Shown: positions 25,864 to 33,944 of the stretch, in pieces
How the letters are laid out: the number at the start of each line of letters is the position of its first letter
How positions within the stretch are numbered: position 1 is the first letter of the stretch
NCBI RefSeq assembly: GCF_000375545.1
Contig: NZ_AQXF01000001.1
Location: 925,241-989,240 of the forward strand
From: Kordiimonas gwangyangensis DSM 19435 = JCM 12864
GTDB lineage: Bacteria > Pseudomonadota > Alphaproteobacteria > Sphingomonadales > Kordiimonadaceae
Reading direction: 5' to 3'
DNA length: 64,000 nucleotides
Translations under genes and position numbers: made by a program
Notes under the pieces: model-generated
What the model was told of the DNA's origin: nothing
What the model saw: only the letters and a program-made list of their open reading frames with translations
Databases searched by the model: none

Positions 25864-26642
25864 CTGACCCGGATGCCGGCTACAGCCTCAACCTGAGGGG
25901 GCGACGGGCACTGGTGACGGGTGCGTCGCGCGGGATCGGCGCTGAGACCGCGCGGCTGTTCGCCGCCTCAGGTGCCAAGGTTTTTGTTCACTACAGGAAT
26001 GATGCAGAAGGTGCCGCGGCAGTGGTCGAGGCAATTTGTGCATCGGGCGGCGCAGCCGTCGCGGTACAGGGAGAACTGACGGATGACGCCAGCGTGGCCC
26101 GCATGTTCTACAATATGGAAACCCGAGGCGCCCGGGTGGATGTTGTGGTCAATAATGCGGGTGCCTACTCGGTGGCGCCGCTTGTTGCGCTCTCTGCCCC
26201 CAACTGGAGCGCGATGTTTGAGGCCAATCTCAAAAGTGCCGTGACCGTGACCCGCTGCGCCGCCCTCTCAATGAAAGCAGGGGGTGGTGGGGCGATTGTG
26301 AACATCGGCTCGCTCGCCGCCCACAGCCCGCAAACGGCGATGGCACATTATTCCAGCGCCAAGGCTGCGCTATTGATGTTCACCCGCGCCGCCGCGCAGG
26401 AGCTTGGGCCTTATGGCATCAGGGTCAACAGCGTGTCACCCGGTCTTGTGGCCCGGAACGGCATTGAGACAAGCTGGCCCGAAGGTGTCACTTCGTGGCG
26501 GGACCGCGCGCCCCTGGGGCGCCTCGTACCCGCGAGCCACGTGGCCCGCACCTGCCTTTTCCTCGCCAGCAGCGCCGCCACCACCATCACCGGACAGGAC
26601 ATCGCGGTCGACGCCGGCATGAGCTGCGCCGCGCTTTACTGA
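25860..26642 (+). CDS. Short-chain dehydrogenase/reductase
   Basis: Protein of 260 aa, classical SDR. The cofactor motif 'TGASRGIG' is at about residues 20-27, 'NNAGAY' follows near 100, and the catalytic Tyr-Lys is in 'YSSAKAA' near 164-168 with Ser in 'NIGSLAA'. The end 'TGQDIAVDAGMSC' is the usual FabG-like C-terminus. The substrate is unknown. ATG 25860 overlaps the previous stop. Confidence 0.93.
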   Translation: MTDPDAGYSLNLRGRRALVTGASRGIGAETARLFAASGAKVFVHYRNDAEGAAAVVEAICASGGAAVAVQGELTDDASVARMFYNMETRGARVDVVVNNAGAYSVAPLVALSAPNWSAMFEANLKSAVTVTRCAALSMKAGGGGAIVNIGSLAAHSPQTAMAHYSSAKAALLMFTRAAAQELGPYGIRVNSVSPGLVARNGIETSWPEGVTSWRDRAPLGRLVPASHVARTCLFLASSAATTITGQDIAVDAGMSCAALY

Positions 26643-26660
26643 AAAAAATCTTCACCGCCC

Positions 26661-26690
26661 GGGAATGAATTCCGCACAGCCAGCGTCAAA
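26661..26690 (+). promoter_or_regulatory. ECF-type promoter P1 (GGGAAT-N17-CGTCAAA)
   Basis: GGGAAT at 26661-26666 and CGTCAAA at 26684-26690, 17 bases apart and 33 bp before the start of the Spy-like gene. The same element with the same spacing recurs at 27212 and 29575, around the ECF sigma gene. Confidence 0.75.
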
Positions 26691-26723
26691 TGCCCGAATG
26701 ACACGCTGAAGCGGAGATGTACG

Positions 26724-27143
26724 GTGTTAAAAAGCAAACTGGCCCTCGTGGCCTTCATCCTCATTTTTATGGGGCCTGCTGCTACTCATGCGGCAGACCG
26801 GCAGATTGATGACGCCACCCTTGAAGCACTGATGGAGCGCGCGGAGGAGAACAAGGCCCGCCTTGGCCTGAGCGCTGAACAGGAAGCCAAGGTTGAACCC
26901 ATCCTTGAAAGCGCACGCGACAAGCGCCTTGCCATTCTTGAGCGGCATGGCTTTGGCCGCGGGAACAAGCCGTCCCTGTCGCTGAGGGAGAAACTTTCCC
27001 TCGCCAAGGAGATGAAAGCGGTTCGGCAAGACACCGAAGCCGCGCTTTCGCGCCATCTGAGCGATAGCCAGATGAAGGTTTATAAAGACATCCAGGATGA
27101 GCGGCGCGAGCAGCTCAAGAAATATATCAAATCGCGTAAGTGA
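26724..27143 (+). CDS. Spy/LTXXQ-like periplasmic helical protein
   Basis: Protein of 139 aa. Residues 1-24 are a Sec signal peptide ending 'ATHA'. The rest is charged and helical, with two 'L(S/T)xxQ'-like turns ('LSAEQEAKVEPIL' near residue 50 and 'LSDSQMKVYKDI' near 110), as in the Spy/CpxP family of periplasmic chaperones or stress sensors. It starts with GTG behind GGAGAT. It has its own ECF-type promoter and terminator, so it is probably a target of the neighbouring sigma factor. Confidence 0.7.
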   Translation: MLKSKLALVAFILIFMGPAATHAADRQIDDATLEALMERAEENKARLGLSAEQEAKVEPILESARDKRLAILERHGFGRGNKPSLSLREKLSLAKEMKAVRQDTEAALSRHLSDSQMKVYKDIQDERREQLKKYIKSRK

Positions 27144-27170
27144 TGGAACACTTCCACCTGGGTTGACTTG

Positions 27171-27204
27171 ATGCCGCCTTCCCCATCGGGCGGCATTTTT
27201 TTTG
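27171..27204 (+). terminator. Intrinsic terminator after the Spy-like gene
   Basis: Stem ATGCCGCC/GGCGGCAT (27171-27178 and 27189-27196) with a 10-base loop, followed by eight T residues. Confidence 0.85.
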
Positions 27205-27211
27205 GCGCGGC

Positions 27212-27241
27212 GGGAATAAACACGAATTTCGTATCGTCAAA
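27212..27241 (+). promoter_or_regulatory. ECF-type promoter P2 (GGGAAT-N17-CGTCAAA)
   Basis: GGGAAT at 27212-27217 and CGTCAAA at 27235-27241 with exactly 17 bases between. It lies 51 bp before the hydroxylase-sigma-anti-sigma operon, which would make the sigma factor autoregulated. Confidence 0.75.
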
Positions 27242-27292
27242 AACAGGAATGCGAAACATTGTGCCGATAGTCGGCGCTTGAGGGAGGCTGAT

Positions 27293-28180
27293 ATGCCAGC
27301 AGAATATGGCCGCGCGGCGCTTGTGGTTGCGCTTTTTGTGCTTCTCGCCGTGATCCTTGAAGCGCTTTACATACGCTTTGTTCGCCGTCAGGCGTATCCA
27401 TGGGCGGAAAGCATTGCCTCATTCGGTGTGGGCATCGGTCGTCGCCTGACTGGCCTTCTGAGCGCGGGGCTTACGATGTCGCTCCTCGGCATGTTTTATG
27501 AACTGCGTGTGACCGACCGGGAGATTGGGGGCATTTTTGACGCGCTGGTTTTTTTCTTCGTCTTTGAGCTGAGCTATTACTGGTACCATAGGGCCGCACA
27601 TGAGGTGCGCTGGTTCTGGGCCAGCCATAGTGTGCACCATAGCGCCAACCATATGAACCTGACCGTCGCCTACAGGCTGGGTTGGACGGGCGTGCTGTCC
27701 GGTGCAGCCTTCTTTTTTGCCCCGCTTGCCATCATGGGCTATTCGCCCTTCCTGATTGTGGGGATGCTTGCTGTGAATCTCTTTTACCAGCTTTGGCTGC
27801 ACACTGAGCTGATCGGCAAACTGGGCCCCCTCGAGTGGGTTTTCAATACGCCGAGCCACCACCGTGTTCATCACGCAACCAACCTTGCGTATATCGATAA
27901 AAACTATGGCGGCGTGCTCATCATCTTCGACCGGCTGTTCGGGACATTCGCCCGCGAAGAAGAAGCCCCGCGATACGGCCTTGTATCGCCGCACCATCAC
28001 CTGAACCCCGTGCGTATCGCCTTCCATGAGTGGCAGCGCATGCTGAGCGACATATGGCACGCCAAGGGTTTCAAAGAACGGCTTCTCTATGTCCTTGCGC
28101 GGCCGGGATGGCGGCCAGCGCCCACGGAACTGGAGGAGCGGTGCTTTCTGGGACGTGGCGGACCTGAAACCGGTTTATAG
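27293..28180 (+). CDS. Sterol desaturase / fatty-acid hydroxylase superfamily membrane protein
   Basis: Protein of 295 aa with about four to five membrane segments. The di-iron histidine boxes are all present: 'HRAAHE' near residue 102, 'HSVHHS' near 116 and 'HHRVHH' near 195. Members hydroxylate or desaturate lipids. ATG 27293 has GGGAGG upstream. Its stop overlaps or nearly abuts the sigma-factor gene, so lipid modification and the sigma factor share one transcript. The substrate is unknown. Confidence 0.9.
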   Translation: MPAEYGRAALVVALFVLLAVILEALYIRFVRRQAYPWAESIASFGVGIGRRLTGLLSAGLTMSLLGMFYELRVTDREIGGIFDALVFFFVFELSYYWYHRAAHEVRWFWASHSVHHSANHMNLTVAYRLGWTGVLSGAAFFFAPLAIMGYSPFLIVGMLAVNLFYQLWLHTELIGKLGPLEWVFNTPSHHRVHHATNLAYIDKNYGGVLIIFDRLFGTFAREEEAPRYGLVSPHHHLNPVRIAFHEWQRMLSDIWHAKGFKERLLYVLARPGWRPAPTELEERCFLGRGGPETGL

Positions 28181-28221
28181 TGGGTCATGCATCTCGCGAA
28201 CGGGACAGGAAGGGTTTGGTA

Positions 28222-28806
28222 TTGAGCGGCGGCAAGGACGAGACCACGGCGGGTGACGACCCAGCAGGCGACACTGTGCTGGTTGACCGTGTGCTGGCGG
28301 GCGACCGGTTGGCCTTCCGTACGCTTGTGGAGCGGTTCGAGGGCACGGTCGCAGGCGTGGTGCACGGCATGCTCGGTCATGATGCCGATGCGGATGATGT
28401 TGGTCAGGAGGCGATGGTCAAGCTTTATGGTGCACTCAGCACCTTCCGGCATGAGGCGAGCCTCAAGACCTTCGTGACCCGGATCGCCATCAATTGCTGT
28501 CTCGACCATCTGAAGAAGCGCAAACGTTTTTTCCGCCGCTTCCGAGCCATGGACGATGCGCTGGATGAAGCGCAGCCCGACCCCATGGACCGTACCGGGC
28601 GGGCGGAGGAACGGCAGGCGGTGATGCGCGCGATGGCGAGTCTCGAACCTGCGTTTCGCAGCGTTGTGGTGCTCCGTCTCATTGAAGGGCATTCAACGCT
28701 TGAGACCGCTGAGATATTGGATGTGCCCGAGGGCACGGTGCTTTCAAGACTGGCGCGGGCAAGGAAACACCTCGCTGCGCAACTGGAGGGATATGAAAAT
28801 GGCTGA
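28222..28806 (+). CDS. ECF-type RNA polymerase sigma factor
   Basis: Protein of about 194 aa with only regions 2 and 4. Region 2 spans about residues 20-95 ('ADDVGQEAMVKLYGALSTFRHEASLKTFVTRIAINCC' in two blocks) and region 4 about 135-185 ('LIEGHSTLETAEILDVPEGTVLSRLARARKHL' as its HTH). The TTG at 28222 is chosen for the AGGAAGGG seven bases upstream; a GTG at 28180 that overlaps the hydroxylase stop is the alternative. It is followed by a probable anti-sigma gene and a periplasmic-sensor-like gene, and three matching promoters surround it. Confidence 0.93.
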   Translation: MSGGKDETTAGDDPAGDTVLVDRVLAGDRLAFRTLVERFEGTVAGVVHGMLGHDADADDVGQEAMVKLYGALSTFRHEASLKTFVTRIAINCCLDHLKKRKRFFRRFRAMDDALDEAQPDPMDRTGRAEERQAVMRAMASLEPAFRSVVVLRLIEGHSTLETAEILDVPEGTVLSRLARARKHLAAQLEGYENG

Positions 28807-29152
28807 CAACCGCACAACTGATAATGCCAAAGAGACGGATGACCCGCTCGCCCGCAGGTTGGCCGACCATCATGCGCGACACTTCGCGCCGGGCTTTGCC
28901 GACCGCGTGATGGCGCGCGTGCGTGAGGACGCGTTGGCGAATGCTCCTGTACCGGGCGGCATCAATCTGATTGCCGTGACCATGGCGGTCATGTTCCGGC
29001 GCATGGCCGTACCTGCGGTGGCGCTCTGTTTCCTGCTGGCGGCCTATAATGTCACTGTCAGCCAGACCAGTGCCTATGGCCCGCCGGATGATTTGATTGA
29101 TGCCATCTTCGCGCTTGTGCCCACGGGCGCGGACGCTGCACTTTCGCTTTGA
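28799..29152 (+). CDS. Probable anti-sigma factor (single-pass membrane protein)
   Basis: Protein of 117 aa. The first 65 residues are cytoplasmic-like and charged, with 'HFAPGFADRVMARVRED' as seen beside many alphaproteobacterial ECF genes. One membrane segment follows at about 68-84, then a short outer tail. It overlaps the sigma gene by eight bases, and GGAGGG is eight bases before the ATG at 28799. The role is inferred from position, topology and size; there is no zinc anti-sigma motif. It may be the equivalent of CnrY. Confidence 0.65.
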   Translation: MADNRTTDNAKETDDPLARRLADHHARHFAPGFADRVMARVREDALANAPVPGGINLIAVTMAVMFRRMAVPAVALCFLLAAYNVTVSQTSAYGPPDDLIDAIFALVPTGADAALSL

Positions 29153-29166
29153 AGGACAAGACAACC

Positions 29167-29556
29167 ATGAGTTCACCAAAACCAATCTTCAAAGTTACAG
29201 CCATGCTGGGGGCCACTTTCCTTGTCGGCATGCTCATGGGTGCGCTGGTGCTGGGTGCGGTGCTGCGCGGCAAGCTTGAAGTGCTGAAAGATATGCGCAC
29301 CGCGGACGGGTTTGTCAGCCATGTCAGCCGGTTGATCGGCCCGGTAGAGCCCGAGCAGGCGACGGAGGTGAATGCCATCCTAGAGGCTACGGGTCTTGAG
29401 GTGGAAAGCCTCGTGCAGTATCAGCAGCAGGAATTCATGATCCTGCTCGACGGTATGGAAGGCGAACTGGAGACCCGGCTGACGCCAGAGCAAATGCAGC
29501 GCTGGCATGAAGCGCGCGACCGTATCCGCCGCCGGCTGGCGAAAGTGCGCAACTGA
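29167..29556 (+). CDS. Membrane-anchored periplasmic sensor-like protein (CnrX/heavy-metal-sensor type)
   Basis: Protein of 129 aa. A membrane segment at residues 10-33 is followed by a helical periplasmic domain with 'LTPEQMQRWHEARDRIRRRL' at the end, the pattern of the CnrX/Spy/heavy-metal-sensor group. It has none of the Met/His-rich runs that would point to a metal. It starts 14 bases after the anti-sigma gene. By analogy with CnrYXH it could relay an envelope signal to the anti-sigma factor. Confidence 0.65.
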   Translation: MSSPKPIFKVTAMLGATFLVGMLMGALVLGAVLRGKLEVLKDMRTADGFVSHVSRLIGPVEPEQATEVNAILEATGLEVESLVQYQQQEFMILLDGMEGELETRLTPEQMQRWHEARDRIRRRLAKVRN

Positions 29557-29574
29557 CTTTTTATGCGGTTAGTG

Positions 29575-29601
29575 GGGAATGGAGGCGGCGCACGTGTCGT
29601 C
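29575..29601 (+). promoter_or_regulatory. ECF-type promoter P3 (GGGAAT-N17-CGTC)
   Basis: GGGAAT at 29575-29580 and CGTC at 29598-29601 (followed by CAA), again 17 bases apart. It lies 44 bp before the glycine-zipper gene. Confidence 0.7.
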
Positions 29602-29645
29602 CAATAGGCAAAGACACATTGTTTATGCCGAAAAGGAATTTTCCC

Positions 29646-30185
29646 ATGACTGTTTCACCCCCAATGGTGCGGGGCCATGCCCCGCGCCCCGCAAAGTTGC
29701 TTGGTGCTTTTGTTGCCCTCGCGCTCGCGTTTTCCCCTCTCGCTGGTCCGGTCGCCGCCAGTGATATCTTCATTTATCCCAATTCAGGGCAGGACAAGGC
29801 GCAGCAGGACCGGGACCGCTATGAATGCCATAGCTGGGCCGTGGGCCAGACCGGTTTTGACCCAAGTCGCGCGGGCCTTGATGTGCCTGTGCCCCCGGCT
29901 GAGACAGATGGTCGGGGTCGTCCGCTGCGCGGTGCTGTGGGCGGCGCGGCGCTTGGTGTGGCGGTGGGTGCAATTACCGGCAGCGATATCGGCAAGTCCG
30001 CGCTGATCGGCGGCGGTGCCGGCTTGCTTGGCTCCGGCCTCAAGAACCGGCGCGACAAGAAGAAGGCGGAACAGGCCTATGAGGCTGACCTTACCGCCAG
30101 CCAGCAGCACCGCACCGTCAAGACGGCCGACTATGACCGCGCAATCGGCGCCTGCCTTGAAGGCCGCGACTATACGGTGAAATAA
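29646..30185 (+). CDS. Exported glycine-zipper protein
   Basis: Protein of 179 aa. A signal peptide (about residues 1-39, ending 'VAAS') is followed by 'QQDRDRYECHSWAVGQTGFDPS', a motif common before glycine-zipper domains in proteobacterial envelope proteins. A glycine-zipper pair ('GAVGGAALGVAVGAITG' and 'ALIGGGAGLLGSGL') comes next, then a charged tail. It probably sits in the outer membrane or periplasm. The ATG at 29646 has AAGGA seven bases upstream. It is preceded by ECF promoter P3. Confidence 0.75.
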   Translation: MTVSPPMVRGHAPRPAKLLGAFVALALAFSPLAGPVAASDIFIYPNSGQDKAQQDRDRYECHSWAVGQTGFDPSRAGLDVPVPPAETDGRGRPLRGAVGGAALGVAVGAITGSDIGKSALIGGGAGLLGSGLKNRRDKKKAEQAYEADLTASQQHRTVKTADYDRAIGACLEGRDYTVK

Positions 30186-30267
30186 CACCGCTGGTCGGAA
30201 GGGTTTTCCCCGAAGGGGTGAGGCTTTCCCGCACCCCTGCTCACGCGACCGCCTCACCCCAAAACAA

Positions 30268-30296
30268 AAAACCGCCCCGGAGAGGGCGGTTTCTTA
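30268..30296. terminator. Bidirectional terminator between glycine-zipper gene and infC
   Basis: Stem AACCGCCC/GGGCGGTT with loop CGGAGA, with A residues on one side and TTCTT on the other, so it can serve both convergent genes. Confidence 0.8.
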
Positions 30297-30319
30297 ATTG
30301 TTCCACGTGAAGCGCGGCG

Positions 30320-30856
30320 TTATTTCGGCGCGATGACCATGATCATCTGGCGGCCTTCCATCTTGGGGCGTGCCTCGATCTTGGCTTCCTCTTCCATTTC
30401 ACCCACGACACGCTGCAGCACTTCCATGCCCAGGTCCTGGTGGGCCATTTCACGGCCGCGGAAACGGATGGTCACCTTCACCTTGTCACCTTTTTCGATG
30501 AACTGGTGAATTTTCTTCATCTTGGTCTGGTAGTCATGGACATCGATGCCGGGACGCATCTTGATCTCTTTGACTTCCTGGGTTTTCTGGTTTTTCCGTG
30601 CAGCGTTGGCTTTTTTCTGCTGCTCGTACTTGAACTTACCGTAATCGAGAATCTTGCATACGGGCGGTTCCGCGTTCGGCGAGATCTCGACAAGATCAAG
30701 CCCAGCCTCATCCGCGAGATTCCTCGCCTGGCCGACTGTCACGACACCGTGGTTTTCACCATTAGCTCCGATCAGGCGTACCTCTTTGACACGGATCTGA
30801 TCGTTGACGCGCGGCCCTTCCTGTTTGGGCGGAGCCGCAAATTGCCCTTTACGTAT
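30320..30856 (-). CDS. infC: Translation initiation factor IF-3, AUA start codon
   Basis: Protein of 178 aa. The N-terminal domain '[26 protein letters not shown]' and the C-terminal domain '[41 protein letters not shown]' (here in abbreviated blocks) are intact. The only start that gives a full N-domain is ATA at 30854-30856, with AGGAGA seven bases upstream; standard starts would delete about 38 conserved residues. IF-3 rejects non-AUG/GUG/UUG starts, so a rare start codon gives autorepression, as known for AUU in E. coli. It lies downstream of thrS, the classic order. Confidence 0.95.
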   Translation of the reverse strand: MRKGQFAAPPKQEGPRVNDQIRVKEVRLIGANGENHGVVTVGQARNLADEAGLDLVEISPNAEPPVCKILDYGKFKYEQQKKANAARKNQKTQEVKEIKMRPGIDVHDYQTKMKKIHQFIEKGDKVKVTIRFRGREMAHQDLGMEVLQRVVGEMEEEAKIEARPKMEGRQMIMVIAPK

Positions 30857-30882
30857 GGTCGATTCTCCTATCGAAGTTAAGT

Positions 30883-30908
30883 GGCGGACCCATGTCCCAG
30901 GGTCCGCC
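30883..30908 (-). promoter_or_regulatory. infC leader hairpin
   Basis: Perfect 9-bp arms GGCGGACCC/GGGTCCGCC with an 8-base loop, 14 bases before the ribosome binding site. There is no U-run, so it is not a terminator. It may affect mRNA stability or initiation. Confidence 0.6.
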
Positions 30909-30921
30909 TTGCACTTTTGTC

Positions 30922-30949
30922 ACTATAGCCGCAAACGCGCCTTATGCAA
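30922..30949 (-). promoter_or_regulatory. Probable sigma-70 promoter of infC
   Basis: On the minus strand TTGCAT (30949-30944) and TATAGT (30927-30922) are 16 bases apart. It would give infC a transcript separate from thrS. Confidence 0.55.
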
Positions 30950-31011
30950 AGCCTTGAAAACGGGGGGTTTTGACAGGTGTCACTGATTTGCACACCCCCG
31001 TTGCCAAATTG

Positions 31012-32997
31012 TCAGTTACCGGTTGGCATCTGGGCCTCAGCGGCCAGTGCCTCGGCCACCTCGTCAAGCGGCAGTACCGTATTATCGTTTGAGCCAAGGC
31101 GTCGCATGGACACCTTGCCTTCTTCCGCCTCGCGCATGCCAACCACAAGGATCACCGGCACCTTGGCGTGGCTGTGTTCGCGAACCTTGTAGTTGATCTT
31201 CTCGTTCCGAAGGTCAGTGTTCACGCGCATGCCCTTGGCTTTCAAGGTTTCGGCCACTTTGGTGGCATAGCCGTCAGCGTCCGAGGTGATGGGCGCCACA
31301 ACAACCTGTGTCGGTGCCATCCACAGCGGCATCTTGCCGGCATAGTGTTCGATCATGATGCCGATGAAACGCTCCAGCGTGCCAAGGATGGCACGGTGCA
31401 GCATCACCGGACGGTGTTTGGCACCGTCTTCACCGATATAGCTCGCGTCCAGGAGTTCCGGAATATTCGGATCAAGCTGAAGCGTGCCGCACTGCCAGGT
31501 ACGGCCGATGGCGTCATTGAGGTGGAACTCAAGTTTCGGGCCATAGAAGGCACCCTCACCCGGCGCGAAATCATAATCGAGCCCGGTTTCCTTGAGCGCA
31601 GCCTCAAGCCTGGCTTCCGCTTTGTCCCATTCCTCGTCCGTGCCCGCACGTTTTTCGGGGCGGGTAGCCAGCAGGACCTTGAATTCAGGGAAGCCAAGGT
31701 CGCGGTAGACCGACGACAGCAGGTTACAGAAGTTGATCGTCTCCGCGGTGATCTGGTCCTCACGGCAGAAGATGTGGGCATCGTCCTGCGTCATCTGGCG
31801 CACACGCATCAGGCCGTGCAGCGCACCGTGCGCCTCGTTCCGGTGACAGCAGCCAAACTCCGCCATGCGGATCGGCAGGTCGCGGTAGGACTTGATACCC
31901 TGCTTGAAGATCTGCACGTGGGCCGGGCAGTTCATCGGCTTGAGCGCCATCAGTTTGGCGTCGCCCGACAGTACTGGCCCGTCTTCCTCGGTGTTCGGGA
32001 TCTCGTCCGGCACCACGAACATATTCTCGCGGAACTTCGCCCAGTGGCCGGATTGCTCCCAGAACTTGCTGTCGAGAAGCTGCGGGGTTTTCACCTCCAC
32101 ATAGCCCGCGCCCTGAAGGCGTGTGCGGATGTATTTCTCAAGCGCCAGCCAGATGGTGTAACCCTGCGGGTGCCAGAAAACGCTGCCTTGCGCTTCTTCC
32201 TGCAGGTGAAAGAGGTCCATCTCGCGGCCCAGTTTGCGGTGGTCGCGTTTCGCGGCTTCTTCAAGCCGCGTGATATAGGCGTTCAGTTCCTTCTTGTCGC
32301 GCCAGCAGGTGCCGTAGATGCGGGTCAGCATCTCGTTCTTGCTGTCGCCGCGCCAGTAAGCGCCCGCGACTTTCATCAGCTTGAACGCGTCACCCAGTTT
32401 ACCGGTCGAGGGCAGGTGCGGGCCACGGCAGAGGTCAAGCCACTCACCTTGCCGGTAAATTGTTACCGCCTCGCCTGCCGGGATTGCCTCAATCAGCTCG
32501 GCTTTATACAGCTCGCCAATCTTCTTGAAGTAGGCCACGGCTTCGTCACGGTCCCAAACCTCGCGGATGATCTCCTCGTCACGCGCCACGATCTCGTGCA
32601 TGCGCTTCTCGATCACCTCAAGGTCTTCTTCGGTGAACGGCTTGTCGCGCGCGAAGTCGTAGAAGAAGCCGTCCTCGATCACGGGGCCGATGGTGACCTG
32701 CGTGCCGGTGAAAAGTTCCTGCACGGCTTCAGCCATGATGTGCGCCGCGTCGTGGCGCATCAGCTCAAGGCCGTCGTCGTCCTTCTTGGTGATGATGGAA
32801 ACATCGGCGTCCGCCTCGATCGGGCGGCCAAGGTCCCACAGCTCGCCATTCACTTTGATCGCCAGCGCAGCCTTGAGGAGCCCCGGACCGATATCCGAGG
32901 CGAGTGTAGTGCCGGTCACCGGGCCATCAAACGTGCGCACGCTGCCATCAGGCAGGCGCAGGTTGACCGGGTTTTTGACACTCGCGTTCTCGTTCAT
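31012..32997 (-). CDS. thrS: Threonyl-tRNA synthetase
   Basis: Protein of 661 aa with the full class II layout: TGS domain (about 10-75), editing domain with '[11 protein letters not shown]' (about 85-95), then the catalytic core with zinc-site '[10 protein letters not shown]', motif 2 'FGCCHRNE' and motif 3 '[16 protein letters not shown]', and the anticodon domain with '[19 protein letters not shown]' like helices. It charges tRNA-Thr in the cytoplasm. infC follows after 155 bp, the last part of which holds an infC promoter and hairpin. Confidence 0.97.
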   Translation of the reverse strand: MNENASVKNPVNLRLPDGSVRTFDGPVTGTTLASDIGPGLLKAALAIKVNGELWDLGRPIEADADVSIITKKDDDGLELMRHDAAHIMAEAVQELFTGTQVTIGPVIEDGFFYDFARDKPFTEEDLEVIEKRMHEIVARDEEIIREVWDRDEAVAYFKKIGELYKAELIEAIPAGEAVTIYRQGEWLDLCRGPHLPSTGKLGDAFKLMKVAGAYWRGDSKNEMLTRIYGTCWRDKKELNAYITRLEEAAKRDHRKLGREMDLFHLQEEAQGSVFWHPQGYTIWLALEKYIRTRLQGAGYVEVKTPQLLDSKFWEQSGHWAKFRENMFVVPDEIPNTEEDGPVLSGDAKLMALKPMNCPAHVQIFKQGIKSYRDLPIRMAEFGCCHRNEAHGALHGLMRVRQMTQDDAHIFCREDQITAETINFCNLLSSVYRDLGFPEFKVLLATRPEKRAGTDEEWDKAEARLEAALKETGLDYDFAPGEGAFYGPKLEFHLNDAIGRTWQCGTLQLDPNIPELLDASYIGEDGAKHRPVMLHRAILGTLERFIGIMIEHYAGKMPLWMAPTQVVVAPITSDADGYATKVAETLKAKGMRVNTDLRNEKINYKVREHSHAKVPVILVVGMREAEEGKVSMRRLGSNDNTVLPLDEVAEALAAEAQMPTGN

Positions 32998-33070
32998 CGG
33001 TAGGGTTTCCTAAAATGTTTTTCCAGATTGCTCGTTATCCATATAACAAACAAATTTACAGACCTTGGCG

Positions 33071-33098
33071 AGTTAACTATGCGCCGCGCGGAAGTCAA
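33071..33098 (-). promoter_or_regulatory. Candidate thrS promoter
   Basis: TTGACT (33098-33093) and TTAACT (33076-33071) on the minus strand, 16 bases apart, about 75 bp before the thrS start. The rest of the 194-bp gap to the hydrolase gene holds a GACCC/GGGTC inverted repeat on the plus side and nothing else I recognise. Confidence 0.4.
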
Positions 33099-33191
33099 GC
33101 AATGCCTTGGCTTTTATGCGTCTTGAGGCGTAAAAAGACCCCTGCTAGGGTCACGCTCGGGCAACACTTTGCATCTGAGGGGAATTTGCGC

Positions 33192-33944
33192 ATGGCTGAG
33201 CCATCATTCGTTGAAACCGACCACGGAACCCGTATCGCCTATCACCGCACCTATGGCGCGGGGCCGGGGGTGGTGTTCCTTGGCGGGTTCATGAGCGATA
33301 TGGAAGGCTCTAAAGCGCTCGCGCTCGAGGAGTGGGCTAGAGCGCAAGGCCGCGCCTTTGTGCGCTTCGACTATCAGGGGCATGGGCAATCGTCCGGCAA
33401 GTTTGCCGACGGCACCATCGGCCTCTGGCTCAAGGATGCGCTTTCGGTCATTGACCGGCTGACCATGGGCCCGCAAATCCTTGTGGGGTCTTCCATGGGC
33501 GGCTGGATCGCCCTCCTCGCCGCCAAGGCGCGCCGTGCGCGGGTGAAGGCGCTCGTCGGTATCGCCGCAGCACCCGATTTCACGCTCTGGCACTGGGATG
33601 CGCTGACGGACGCGGAACGCGAAACGATCATGACGGAAGGCCGCTTGCTGGTGCCATCCGAATACGGCCCCGACCCTTATGTGTTCACCCGCGACCTGTT
33701 CGAGGACGGCTACAGGAGCCGCGTGAACCACGGCCCGATCCATCTCGATATTCCCGTACGCCTCATTCAGGGCACTTTGGACCCTGACGTGCCGTGGCAA
33801 ACGGCCCTCAGTATCGCGGATAACCTGACGGGTGAGGACACGGAAGTCATCCTCGTGCCCGGCGGCGACCACCGGCTGTCGCGCGATGTGGACCTCGCGC
33901 GCCTCGTGCGCGTGGTCAGTAACCTCGCGGAAGGGCTGAAATAA
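33192..33944 (+). CDS. Alpha/beta hydrolase (ABHD10-like)
   Basis: Protein of 250 aa. The nucleophile elbow 'GSSMGG' (Ser101), the acid in 'GTLDPDVPW' near 200 and the His in 'GGDHRLSR' near 228 complete the triad. The pattern 'FVRFDYQGHGQSSG' is typical of the palmitoyl-protein-thioesterase ABHD10-like branch. ATG 33192 has GAGGGG upstream. Its stop overlaps the nth start (TAATG). Confidence 0.9.
   Translation: MAEPSFVETDHGTRIAYHRTYGAGPGVVFLGGFMSDMEGSKALALEEWARAQGRAFVRFDYQGHGQSSGKFADGTIGLWLKDALSVIDRLTMGPQILVGSSMGGWIALLAAKARRARVKALVGIAAAPDFTLWHWDALTDAERETIMTEGRLLVPSEYGPDPYVFTRDLFEDGYRSRVNHGPIHLDIPVRLIQGTLDPDVPWQTALSIADNLTGEDTEVILVPGGDHRLSRDVDLARLVRVVSNLAEGLK

Noticed and set aside
28180..28221. 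GTG at 28180 as the sigma-factor start
   Set aside because: It overlaps the hydroxylase stop but adds 14 non-conserved residues and lacks a ribosome site; the TTG at 28222 has AGGAAGGG. The alternative cannot be fully excluded.
30320..30742. A shortened infC lacking its N-terminus
   Set aside because: The conserved N-domain continues in frame upstream to an ATA start with a good ribosome site, so the gene is not truncated.
31168..33003. Long open frame opposite thrS (plus strand)
   Set aside because: It is an antisense shadow of thrS; the product shows no family and thrS is certain.
32998..33191. T-box or other riboswitch before thrS
   Set aside because: No T-box consensus or specifier loop is visible, and T-boxes are not expected in this group.
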